Source: Siphonodentalium dalli (lineage: Eukaryota > Mollusca > Scaphopoda > Gadilida > Siphonodentaliidae). From it: DNA of 64,000 bases. Under the pieces are notes generated by a model. That model worked only from the letters and a program-made list of their open reading frames with translations. It did not search any database and had not been told where the DNA came from. The stretch is taken from contig CP136062.1 in assembly GCA_032622095.1 (NCBI GenBank), positions 197,291,887 to 197,355,886 on the forward strand, read 5' to 3'. Shown in pieces: positions 49,226 through 58,933 of this stretch; position 1 is the first letter of the stretch, and the number at the start of each line of letters is the position of its first letter. The translations under genes were made by a program, and so were the position numbers.

Positions 49226-50443
49226 TCATTGCAAATTTATCGGCAACTTAATCTTCCTGAATTGAAGCTACATCCTCTAAATTATGGATTCATCGAAAAT
49301 CTAGAACACTAATCTGGTTCAGGTAATTTTATGTTGCGGGCAACGATACGATTAAAACAAATTTGAGTCTTCCAGACATTTCCTTCAAAACGACCGTCCT
49401 GGTTTTCAAAATAAAATCCCTTCCCTTATTCAAAAACATTGAGATATTAGCTAATGTTCAACACGATATAGAGTTAACTGCATGGTAGATTCGAGAAAAT
49501 ACATATAGTTATACGATCAAGGCTAGATATGGGAAGAACAATGCAAATTAAAATAAAAACATTTAATCAAATTTAATGTATGTGTAATATCCCAACGTAC
49601 CCTGCCAAAACATGCTTTGATTGGAAGGGGCCTATCACTATCATTAATAACAACAATAGTTATTTGATTGGGCTATATACATTCATATACATCGTATTGG
49701 ACATTCTATGTGTGTCTGTATGAAACGGTTACCATTCGATATTCTATATGTGTAGAAGATGACATAATACAAGTACTATGCGTGTCCTGTAGTAACCATC
49801 GATACATTCCACCATCATATCGTTAACATTGTACAATATTTTAGTTAAATAAAATATGTTTAAACTAAAAGATCCACAATATTTTAGTTAAATAAAATAT
49901 GTTTAAACTAAAAGATCCACATCAGCATAATAAATTACAATGTTGTGATTTTGTGTAAGCATTCAAACTACAGTTTGATTTAATTTAGTGCTTAGAAATA
50001 TAGTTTATGTTAAAAAACATGTCACCTAATTTAATCAGAGGTATGAATCATTGTACCTCCTTTGTAAATCAACATTAAATGTAGCTACAATTCAGAAAGG
50101 ATGTCGAGTCTTTAATATAAAATAACATCTTCGAGAAAAGAACGCTCCTAAAAACAAACGAACTTTTTTGTCTGTTCTGAATATATCCGTTATTTAGTCA
50201 ATTTAAATTTCTTCGGGAAAACTAAACTTATTCTTTAAAATAATCGCTTTTTAAAAAATGTCTTTTATTTTGTGTTTAATTTATGAATATCTGCGTTATT
50301 TCGTCGGTATAATAGTATAATCATCATGTTGTGCCCGTGGTCAGTTCAGTATCATAAATGTTTATACAATGGTGTGTACAATATGTGTTTACGAGTCCAG
50401 GTTGTGGTGAAAAGTCATATTGGACGAGACGCTCAGGCCGGAT
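49226..50443. other. No gene; a 43-bp duplicated retroposon-like 3' end
   Basis: At 49832-49918 a 43-bp unit ending AAATATGTTTAAACTAAAAG repeats twice. It resembles the 3' end of the insertion at 40.8-41.2 kb. The rest is AT-rich and featureless. Confidence 0.55.
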
Positions 50444-50883
50444 TCGTCATCTCAGGTTTAAACCTGGTCCACGTAAACCTCTAGGTTTAAACCGCCGTGA
50501 GTCAGCTAAATCCGTGGTTAAAATCCGAGACCGCAGGTCTATAAGTGACGCATTCGTCATCTTTGGTTTAAACCTGGTCCAGCCAGACCAGTGGTTTAGC
50601 AGTTGTGTCTCTGTATCGTCGAGATAATTAATCGTACTTTCCTAATGCGGACCGCCTCGTTTTATTGATTGCGAAAATCAATAACTAAGACAGCGAGCAT
50701 ATTTTTATTGGACATTTATAAGCGAGAAGCACTCACACCTATATAAAGCGTGTGGGGGTAAGTTTTTGTCAATTTCGATATTTGTTTTGTGTTTTATAAG
50801 CTTAAACCGGCAACTAAACCATCTAATTCGGCGGTCCAGCTAAACCAGCTTTACCGAGGCTAAACTTGAGATGACGAATCCGT
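50444..50883. mobile_element. Putative TIR element with GGATTCGTCATCTC ends
   Basis: GGATTCGTCATCTCAGGTTT at 50444 is mirrored by TTGAGATGACGAATCC near 50868-50883. The same motif, ATTCGTCATCT followed by GGTTTAAACCTGG, occurs internally near 50551. In reverse orientation it occurs at about 52196-52221 (AGGTTTAAACC, then GGAGATGACGAATCC), so the true right end could be either one. The interior has CTATATAAAG near 50742 but no gene. No target duplication was seen. Confidence 0.55.
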
Positions 50884-51446
50884 CTTTTCTTCATCGCGGT
50901 TTAGAATTGTCAAACAATCAGTCAAAGGGTGGAGTTGTAAATAATCTCGAGTGAGGGCGTGTCTAAGTGGCGACTGCCGACAGGTGTTAGCATGTCACAG
51001 TTCTTTCAATATGATTTTACAACTATCTTGTGGTTTTTTGTTTGGCTTGTGGCAATCACAAATACTGGTGTTTTCTATGAATTCATTTGAAGGGTTCAAC
51101 GTTTTAAATTTTGTTTTTACCAGATATGCTATGCTATACACAGTTTGCATTCCTAAACTTATATTGCTATATGAACCAAATTTGATAACTTATTTTGATG
51201 TAGATCATGCCACAAAGCTCCACTCTGGCTACGCCCATAAATTCCCATAATATTCCACAAGTTCAAAACCTGGGAACTTTTTTATTTTCTGCATGACGGG
51301 AAATTTATGACATTGGAAAATGTAATATATTTATGTATTAAAAGCTGCCTCTCTGCATGGTTGCCAACTTCCAACAGTTCAGATGCCGCTTCCGGTGTGC
51401 ACTCATAAGCAAATTGCCTTGGTCCAGGATTGCCTCGATTAAGAAG

Positions 51447-51787
51447 CCTTTATTCAGCGTCAGAGTGGCCTGCGATAGGAGCCTGCGACGCCGTTGCGCA
51501 CATTTTGATCATTTGAACATTTTAATTAAAACAAAAACTAATTAAATTTAAAATTAACAAATATAATTTAAATTTTTTATTTTGTTTCTTGTTAGATTCA
51601 ACTCCATACTCAATTTAACAACACAATATTTTCTTCTTTTTTTAATTAAATTTTCTTTTTTTAAATCAAATGTTTTAAAACCTAACTCCGTTATACCATC
51701 CGAGTCACCACACCTAATTTGATTGAAATCGGTCCACGGGTATTGGAGAACAGTTGCGAACAGATAAACGGACATACAGATAGACAG
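51447..51787. repeat. Dispersed repeat E, copy 2
   Basis: CCTTTATTCAGCGTCAGAG at the left; AATTTGATTGAAATCGGTCC, GGAGAACAG and an ACGGACATACAGATAGACAG tail at the right, matching the copy at 27016-27342. Between them is an A/T-rich stretch. Confidence 0.6.
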
Positions 51788-52383
51788 CTCCTATACCTTT
51801 AATATATACAGATATACATGTAAATACACAAAATTTTGTCTTTGCGGGTAAAGCATCTTGCAGAAAATCTATCACAAACAAAGTGATGAACTGCGCGTGG
51901 AACTCGTATTGAGAGACATACCCTTTGTCAGATTGACTTTAACCCAGATTGAGATCGGATTAATGGTCCATGAGCGAAACTTGTTTCTCAATGAATAAAT
52001 CCATTGAGCGTGCACGCGTTCGCGATAATTTATGACATGTCAATAACCATTATATCGGCCTGTCATTTGGTCCGATTGGAAAGAGGGAAGTGTGACTGCA
52101 TGCTCATATCACCGAATCGAGTTGTCAATTAGCTGCAACGGAACGACAAAAACGCCCCCTTAGACTCGGTTTGGCTGGATCGCCAATGAAGGTTTAAACC
52201 AGGTTTAAACCGGAGATGACGAATCCGCCCTTAGCGTCGAGTCAAATATGACAGTTCACCACAACCACACGGACGAGTACAAGAAAACACATACCGTACA
52301 CAACATTGTCCAATGACATTTTTAGTACCCATATGTATGTTTATTCAAATGATGTCACACGGAGTACCGATATTTTTTATAAA
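51788..52383. other. No gene; inverted copy of the 50.4-kb end motif
   Basis: Only the GGTTTAAACC plus GAGATGACGAATCC block at about 52186-52221 is recognised. Confidence 0.5.
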
Positions 52384-52517
52384 AGTCATATTGGACTCGA
52401 TTCGAGAATTTCGAGTCAACACACACTGCCTGCATGGCTGAGTTTAGTGTGCCTGTCATTTGCAGAATGAGGTCCCCAGAGGTTGAAGTTTCGAGAATTT
52501 CGAGTACAATATGACTT
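52384..52517. repeat. Inverted repeat enclosing the 43-bp block shared with 28.45 kb
   Basis: AAAGTCATATTGGACTCG with TTCGAGAATTTCGAGTC at the left is matched by TTTCGAGAATTTCGAGTAC and AATATGACTTTT at the right. The centre holds the block CTGAGTTTAGTGTGCCTGTC through AATGAGGTCCCCAGAG, identical to 28454-28496, so one palindromic element appears to have landed in another or to have templated it. AAAGTCATATTGGAC also occurs near 50412. Confidence 0.7.
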
Positions 52518-53079
52518 TTTCCCGGATTATCAGGTGACAGCTTTTGCCCAATCAGAAATAGTATTAGTTCAGGGATGGATAATAATAAGATTTATATAAC
52601 GTGAGATCGATGGTCGTATAGGTACACAATGAAGTATCTATAGATGGTAAATAATATTCGCAATTAAGTATCTATATCTGATAATGATGTTTGGATCTGG
52701 TGGTTTACGATACATTGAAATCATTGGACTGAACCCTTTCGAATTTCCGGCTGTGGGGAACTGATATTTATGTGCGGTTGAAATAATTGGTAACCTCAAC
52801 ACCACCTTAACCCTTTCATGACTGGAGCTTCCTCAAATGTTTCGAAAACCCTGTGCCAAAGAATTCTCTTATATATGCGAGTCTCCCTTAGGGAGCCTCG
52901 CATATATAAGAGAAGCACTGGCTTTCAAGGTCAAGGTAAATACTGTTAGGCCAAAAAGCAAAACGCTGTGCCAATGCATTCTCTTATATAAGCGAGTCTC
53001 CTTTTGGGAGCCTCACATATATAAGAGAATACATTGGCCTAACAATATTTATCTTGACATTGTAAGCCAGTGTATTCTC

Positions 53080-53250
53080 TGTTTCATGTTGTCTGAGCAC
53101 ATGATTAATAAGATTCAACGTGATTAATATTTAGTGACGAGAATCGGTTACTTTCAACAATTCAAACTCATAATTAATGTCCCTCGGAACTCTTTGTTTT
53201 ACATAACGGCACCTCGTACTAGACGTACGAAGCACCCTCAGTCTAACACA
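53080..53250 (-). repeat. Gypsy LTR (3' LTR in element orientation)
   Basis: 171 bp with TG...CA ends. It differs from the right LTR at scattered sites (for example AACGTG/AATGTG and GACGAGAATCGG/GACGATAATCGA) and by two bases of length near CGTACGAAG. Confidence 0.85.
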
Positions 53251-53270
53251 AGGTTTGGAAACATTTTGGT

Positions 53271-54409
53271 TTAACAACAATTTACTGTTCTGCCAGATCG
53301 GGTGATTGTGACAAGCTTTTCCTGTCGACAGTCCGTATTGTTTATGGTTGCATCATCATCATTTGGAATTTCAAGCGAAACATTTGAATGCATATTTGGA
53401 ATTTCAAAGTCATGTGCATTCTCCTTGTGATCTGAAGCACTTTCTTGGTCGTTGGTTTCAGCTGTGACTCTAGTGTGAACTAAGTCTCGAAATTCAGGTA
53501 TCACTGACCCTTTGAATAGACGTATGTCTCTTCTGTTTCGTCTTAGTGTTAGTCCGCTCTGTTTGCATTTCATAAGACCTGAAGTCTATCTGCTTCGTGA
53601 CAACTGCGTTTGTCCATGTTTTTTATCGGTCATTGGGTTTCGGAGCTACCCATATTGGCGATCCTTCCGGTATAACATCCAGGTCAAGAGCATTCTGATC
53701 ATAATAGAATTTCTGTCGTTGTTTGCTGTGCTGCAACTCATATGATACAGTTTCATATATACGAGGCTGAAGAAGCGACTCTCTTGTAGGCAATGGGGTT
53801 TTAGTTCGTCTATTCATTAGACGCTGCACAGGACTAGTTGAGAAACCTTGAGTTGGTGTATTACGCAAATCCAATATAGCAAGGTAAACATCGGACTTTG
53901 AACTAAACGCACGCTTCGTCAATCTCTTCGCGGATTTTTTTTGCAGCCTGTTCCACTTTACCGTTGCTTTGCGCATATGTTGGTGATGCTGTAACATGTT
54001 TAAAATCCCAGCTTTTAGCGAATTGTTTGAATTCCTCGCAGGCGAACTGTGGGCCATTATCTGAGATCACTGTGTCTGGAATTCCGTGACGAGCAAACTG
54101 ACCCCGTAACGTGTGTATCACTGTATGTGGCTTCAAGTTGTTGAGGAGGTCAATCTCCAGGAAATTGGAATAATAGTCAACAGTAATGAGATAATTGCAT
54201 TCATTAAAATAACACAAGTCAACCCCGACCTTTGCCCATAGTCTGTTGTGAACACTGTGTGGAATCAATGTTTCCTTTGCTTGTTTGCTTTCAAACATTT
54301 GACATGTCTCACAACACTCAATATATTGCCTTATTTCATAATGCATTCCAGGCCAATATAGATAGATAGATAGATAGATCTTTATTTGCACAATAATATT
54401 AAAATACAA
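53271..54409 (-). pseudogene. Gypsy integrase and C-terminal region, broken
   Basis: Reading from 54409 leftward: a YWPGMHYEIRQYIECCETCQ segment (the CxxC half of the zinc-binding H2C2 domain), then the rve core with VGVDLCYF (first Asp), ISDNGPQF (second Asp) and NGKVEQA (Glu), so the DDE triad is present. A frame change near 53930-53950 leads to the region with RNTPTQGFSTSPVQRLMNRR, and another leads to the basic C-terminal tail (53271-53573). The HHCC domain's first half lies beyond the LINE insertion at about 54826-54870. Confidence 0.85.
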
Positions 54410-54825
54410 TACAATAACAAAATAGTAAACAAAGTATATTATTGCACAGGAGCAGCATGACCTAGCTGGCCGTCTTACTGCTGCCCCTGAATGATAAATG
54501 TAATGGCGTATTTACAATTTGACACAGACTATTTGGTATTTGGATGGCCGGTTGGTGCCTACTTTAATATTTTATGTATTCATTTTAATCGAAACTTTTA
54601 ATCAAGACTGTGTTGAGTTTTGAACAATTCTGTACCGTAATAGAGATTTTGGACAAGTTTAAGATATTGAAACAAAACTAGTGAGGTTGTTGCGACAGTA
54701 CTGCGTCACATTCGCGGACAGCACCGTGCATGTGACACAGGGCTATCTAGGATGTTCAGGGTGATAACTGGGGTGCATAATAATATGAGTTAAAAGTTAA
54801 CCTTGGCAGATTATTGAGTCATGTA
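54362..54825 (-). mobile_element. 5'-truncated LINE 3' end inside the Gypsy integrase
   Basis: On the minus strand it ends TTGCAAATAAAGATC followed by (TATC)n (plus-strand tail 54360-54379). It interrupts the integrase exactly between ..RRAKEYL (about 54826-54850) and YWPGM.. (about 54345-54360). Joining the two sides restores the usual integrase spacing. A short AGATA is repeated at the junctions. The body has no recognisable coding frame. Confidence 0.8.
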
Positions 54826-55590
54826 GATATTCCTTTGCTCGACGTAGACATCCATCAATTCCAATGTGAGAAGAGAGTGTATTATTCTCATCATATCACG
54901 CAATGTCCTCTGAACACAATGCCATCTTGTACACTCATTTCGTCACGATAATCAAAATACGATTTCACATTTCACTGCGAAGTGGGTTTTTTTTTACATC
55001 ACATTTGGAACACACTTTGCCATAAGCAGGACATTTCTCTTTGCATGATTCGTGTTTTCATCCACATAATTTACAGTCAGATATCATAGGTCATGGCTTC
55101 TCACCTTTCCCTTCACTGTGTCAGAATTTGTACTCAACTGACGCATCCGGTCTTTTGAAAGTTCTACTGTTTTGCATATTTCTATACAGGTGTTCAAATC
55201 AAGATTATGTTCACAGAGTTGTCTCTCTCACAACGGTTTCCACAATTCCACATACAATGCGATCGCGAACAAGTGATTCGTGTAACTGATCGAAATTGCA
55301 GTACCGAGTCAAATGTTGTAGTTCAGTTACATATGTCGATATTGTTTCCCCTACTTCTTGGTTCCGTGTGTTGAATCTATACCTTTCTACTGTTTCATTC
55401 TTCTTTGGTGCACAATATGCATCAAACTTATCAAATACATCAGACAGATCCAAGAGCTCTACATCTTCATGTTCGTCAAATTGGAATGTTTCATATATTT
55501 CACGGCCTCTTGCAATGTGCCAATGCGGTACAACAGCATTTTTTCTTATATACATCATCTTTGTCAGGATGTGCTCAGTCAAGGTATAAT
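54826..55590 (-). pseudogene. Gypsy gag, zinc knuckle and integrase start, with pol core deleted
   Basis: The gag frame (55211-55582) shows FDAYCAPKKNETVERYRF, YVTELQHLTRYC and VRDRIVCGIV, all typical of mag-like Gypsy gag. Further left, a zinc-knuckle stretch (KHESCKEKCPAYGKVCSKC, about 55000-55070) carries a stop. Beyond a T-run near 54985 the sequence jumps to DYRDEMSVQDGIVFRGH and HIGIDGCLRRAKEYL, the linker before integrase. Protease, RT and RNase H are therefore missing. Confidence 0.8.
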
Positions 55591-55755
55591 TTTAGTCCTT
55601 CTTTCCATGTGGTCCATCTTTCACCCACGTTCAATGAATCAAAGTCCAGGGGTTCAGGTGCTTTCAAACTGGCCATTATTTACAATATAGCGCTCGAATA
55701 CAAGAAATAATTATCCGAGTATATATATTAGTTCATTTCTTTACCGCTGCCACCA

Positions 55756-55928
55756 TGTTTCATGTTGTCTGAGCACATGATTAATAAGATTCAATGTGAT
55801 TAATATTTAATGACGATAATCGATTACTTTCAACAATTCAAACTCATAATTAATGTCCCTCGGAACTCTTGGTTTTACATAACGGCACCTCGTACTAGAC
55901 GTACGAAGAGCACACACAGTCTAACACA
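55756..55928 (-). repeat. Gypsy LTR (5' LTR in element orientation)
   Basis: 173 bp. It is followed on the minus strand by the primer-binding site. It matches the left LTR over its full length. Confidence 0.85.
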
Positions 55929-56041
55929 ATGTATGCCATGTCACATTCTCTTATATATGCAAGGTTCGCATATATAAAAGAATGGACTGACACATGGTAT
56001 TTAATGCTGTACCAGCGCGGCTCACATCATGGAAGGGTTAA

Positions 56042-57150
56042 TGTGCTACATATACGTTATATTGTGTAGGCACACATAACACGCAAGACAAGTAAATACC
56101 TTGACCATTCTGAATGATCATTGCGAGTTTGCTTCAGGGCGGACTTTGTTTTGGAATAGTTTGCACTTCCAATTCACCCGTTCTGATGCTAACTCTTTGA
56201 ACTATAATGGTGTCCAAATATATTTGTTTGAGCTGTATTGATCAGCCTATAAGCGTCCAATCGAGTCAGGTGGTGCAGCAATAACATTTATAGATTCTAC
56301 TAGAGGAATTATTTGTTCTCTTGTTTCCGGAGTTTCGTCCGATACTGACATATTAACCCTTATACTATTTCACTCTCCTCCCGGGCAAGCTATTCCGTGC
56401 GCAGCGGCCTCTCGTGAATCGGAAAACGAAAGAGTAGAAATTCAGGCCGTGTGTGCGGATACGCGAGCCAGATTGCTCAGCAAAGCAGGATGGAAATGTG
56501 TGTCTCTTCAGTTCAGTTCAGTTCAGTTCAGTATTGGATTTCCCTCATTTGGTTAGGGGCACCCCACCCATGGCAGGTTTAAAATAAATAAATTTAAAAC
56601 CCAAGATACTTGAATATCTATATACAAAATTGTGACATAATATGTTTCTTCATTTAAATAATTTTTTTCTTGTTTTTTCCTTTTTTTTTAAATATGTTGT
56701 AGATCTACAGGTAAGAGAGATATCATGTCTGATATAATTTCTTGTTTTGTGGTTTTTGGTTATGTTATGTAGGTCGTATAGCTCATTGCTGTATATTACA
56801 AATGAGAATAATAATGAGAATGGCCATTAATATGGTTACTGTTGGGTACTGTTGGCTTTACTATATGTGCCATTTTCAGCGTATGGACTCTCCACAACCA
56901 GTCTTTGTTAACAAACTTCTTCTCGTTCAAATTGCGATGTCTCTGTTCAACTCAATATGTAATAAACCAAGAATATATCATTTGGTTCGGAATGTAACTG
57001 ATATTTGGGCCACCATTTTAAATATCAGTATTTTTTGTCACCGAAGCAGTTAGTGACGGCATAGAAAAATTGGACCCTCCCTATTATTGAAAATAAACCT
57101 GGTACGTTGGGTGGGCACGGAGGCCATGTATCACCTAAGTTTCTGGTGAT
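56042..57150. other. No gene; (TTCAG)n tail of a possible retroposon
   Basis: Five TTCAG units lie at about 56508-56531, followed by TATTGGATTTCCCTC. Read on the minus strand this is a body ending in a (CTGAA)n tail, another short-period 3' end. No RT frame is identified in the body. Confidence 0.5.
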
Positions 57151-57642
57151 CAGTACCAGTAAAAAGAAGTGGTATATTGAGGTGCGCTTTTATTGGGATA
57201 TTGATCGGGCTTAATTTCGAAAAAGGCGCGATTATAGCGCAATATCAAAAATCTGTCGCGTTTATTATTGCGATATTGAACGAAAAATATTGCGATATTA
57301 AGCGCGCTAAATTTCATACAGACCCGATAGTGTTATATATATATTAGATAAATACTGTGCATATAGTGTGCATATAGTGTACATATAGCATTTACAACTA
57401 TAAGCGTATACAAATCTAACACATTGTCTCTATTTATACAATAAACAATATAGAAGCAATAATTTGATTTAAATGTCACAATTTTGAGCGCAATATTAAG
57501 CGCAAAATATTGCGATATTACGAGCAAAATATTGCAACAATATCGCAAGCGACGCGCTTATAAGCATTTCCACTTGCAATATATTGCGATATTGGGCGAG
57601 AAAATAGCGCGCTTAATATACCACTTCTTTTGTCTGGTACTG
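57151..57642 (+). mobile_element. Tc1/mariner-type MITE, full-length copy
   Basis: The left terminus CAGTACCAGTAAAAAGAAGT pairs with ACTTCTTTTGTCTGGTACTG at the right, followed by TA (57643-57644); the left side has AT instead of TA. It is 492 bp with dense subterminal CGCAATATT, AATATTGCG and GCGCTTAATA motifs and an AT-rich middle (ATAGTGTACATATAGCATTT). There is no transposase. The copy at 26.2 kb is inverted and truncated relative to it. Confidence 0.85.
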
Positions 57643-57718
57643 TAGTCATGCGATAGCGGTCGGTATATATACAATTAAGTCCGATTGCTTAGCTCGATTG
57701 CTCAAGTCCGCGTGGGCC

Positions 57719-57744
57719 TTAACCCTTGGCACTGAAAGAGTTAA
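57719..57744. repeat. Solo piggyBac-like terminus between two TTAA sites
   Basis: TTAA (57719-57722), 18 bp CCCTTGGCACTGAAAGAG, TTAA (57741-57744). The reverse strand reads CTCTTTCAGTGCCAAGGG, close to the family B end CCCTTTGAGTGCCAGG. It may be a residue of an element that lost everything but one end. Confidence 0.55.
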
Positions 57745-58559
57745 GACAGACAGCCGCGTGGTAGTTTAAATGTCAAAATAGGTTGAACAGTTATATATGA
57801 AGTTACCTTGAAATGTCTCTGTACAGGGACATGTGTGGAGCCGTGAATTAACCACCATAACCTGGGGGATATTACCGTCACTATATACTGACGTGTTTAA
57901 AAATTAATTAACAATTACAATATATACGGCAAGTCGTCCTTATCGTGTTGGAATTCCGTCAAAAGGCGGATATACTTCGGGGCACAGTTCAGACGGCTGT
58001 GCGAGTGTTAGGAGCGCCCACCAAACAGTGCATATTTCACAACCAGAGCTAATCCGTAATAGATCCAAGATTTATGTGTCTCACAAATGATATTTAGATG
58101 AACAGATTTGGGCAACGATCTGGAAGGACAATTTCAGAGCACCTCTCCAGTTGCTGGTTCGTATGGAGACCAGACAATATGTATACGAACATTCAGCAGT
58201 CACACGAGATAGACTATAAAATATATAGACGAGACAATATAATCTACCAATTTAGACATGTGATTTGTGCCCCGATTGATCTATTCTCGGTATTCAATCT
58301 CTAGTTACAGTCTGCAAAGATGGTGCGATAAACAAAACATCCAACACCGTGGCGATTATTTTTGGGAAAGTGATTCATGGTGTAATCAACATGGGGCTGC
58401 AGTTTTATCCACACCTCACTATATACGCTCAATTCAATTAGTTTATTATGATCGTCATGTTGAGACATTACATATATATGGATATAATATACAATTTTAT
58501 ATTTCAACACAGGTACATACATGTATATATTATAGCATACTAATAGAAGATAGAATGGG
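57745..58559. other. No recognised feature
   Basis: It may include the decayed 3' part of the LINE remnant that follows. No tail is identified. Confidence 0.4.
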
Positions 58560-58933
58560 AGGTCGGTATTTTGGTCGTTTAAATTGGCCAAGTTGGGTGG
58601 TAATAAGCCTGAGGCGGACCTAAATATTTCTAGGACATTCTTAATAAAAACTGATAGATTTTTAAGTGTTAGGTCTCTGGTAGTAATAGGTTTCAGGTAT
58701 TTTATTATAATTTCATTAAGTTCCCTCATTTCAGTACCACGTGATATTCGTCGCCGATTTCAAGATTACATAGTGTGCAAATTCGGTCTGAGTAATCCGT
58801 ATTTGTCCAAGTGCCATGTTCTTTTAGGAATTTGTGGTATCTTGTCCGGAAGGCCAGACTATAAGTAACTGCTCTGTTATCATGTAGGGTTAGGTAATTC
58901 TCTGTTTCAAAGTTCGGCTTTATAATCCGAAAA
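58560..58933 (-). pseudogene. LINE RT C-terminal remnant with CCHC-like motif
   Basis: Reading leftward from 58933 on the minus strand: FRIIKPNFETENYLTLHDNR, AFRTRYHKFLKEHGTWTN and RICTLCNLEIGDEYHVVL (C-x2-C...H). After a small frameshift near 58740 it continues MRELNEIIIKYLKP and FIKNVLEIFRSA. This is the usual end of LINE ORF2 proteins with a C-terminal cysteine-histidine motif, like the 32-kb element. The RT core is absent. Confidence 0.75.

Larger units (their letters stand above)
53080..55928 (-). mobile_element. Gypsy (mag-like) LTR retrotransposon, deleted
   Basis: LTRs of 171-173 bp (53080-53250 and 55756-55928) start TGTTTCATGTTGTC and end CTAACACA on the plus strand. Genes read on the minus strand. 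The primer site TGGTGGCAGCGG follows the upstream LTR directly (55755 back to about 55741). Order on the minus strand: gag, a zinc-knuckle region, a deletion of protease, RT and RNase H, the linker and integrase, and the C-terminal tail. The LTRs are about 93-95% alike, so the insertion is fairly old. No matching target duplication is seen. It cannot move by itself. Confidence 0.85.
52811..56037. mobile_element. TTAA-flanked MITE, family C, split by a Gypsy element
   Basis: TTAA lies at 52807-52810 and 56038-56041. The left terminus CCCTTTCATGACTGGAGC pairs imperfectly with GCTCACATCATGGAAGGG at the right. The left part carries two hairpins of the shared module (52855-52922 and 52970-53038) and the foot of a third (53063-53079, GCCAGTGTATTCTC) that is cut off by the LTR at 53080. 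The right part has a decayed hairpin (about 55933-56000). The Gypsy insertion occupies 53080-55928. Without it this would be a MITE of about 380 bp. Confidence 0.8.

Noticed and set aside
50730-50770. TATA-box promoter with first exon and GGGTAAGT donor
   Set aside because: A TATATAAAG and a donor-like string occur, but there is no coding exon or acceptor I can link, and it lies inside a putative transposon.
53271-53573. Independent host gene downstream of integrase
   Set aside because: It lies between integrase and the LTR, in the place of the Gypsy pol C-terminal tail, and continues its reading order.
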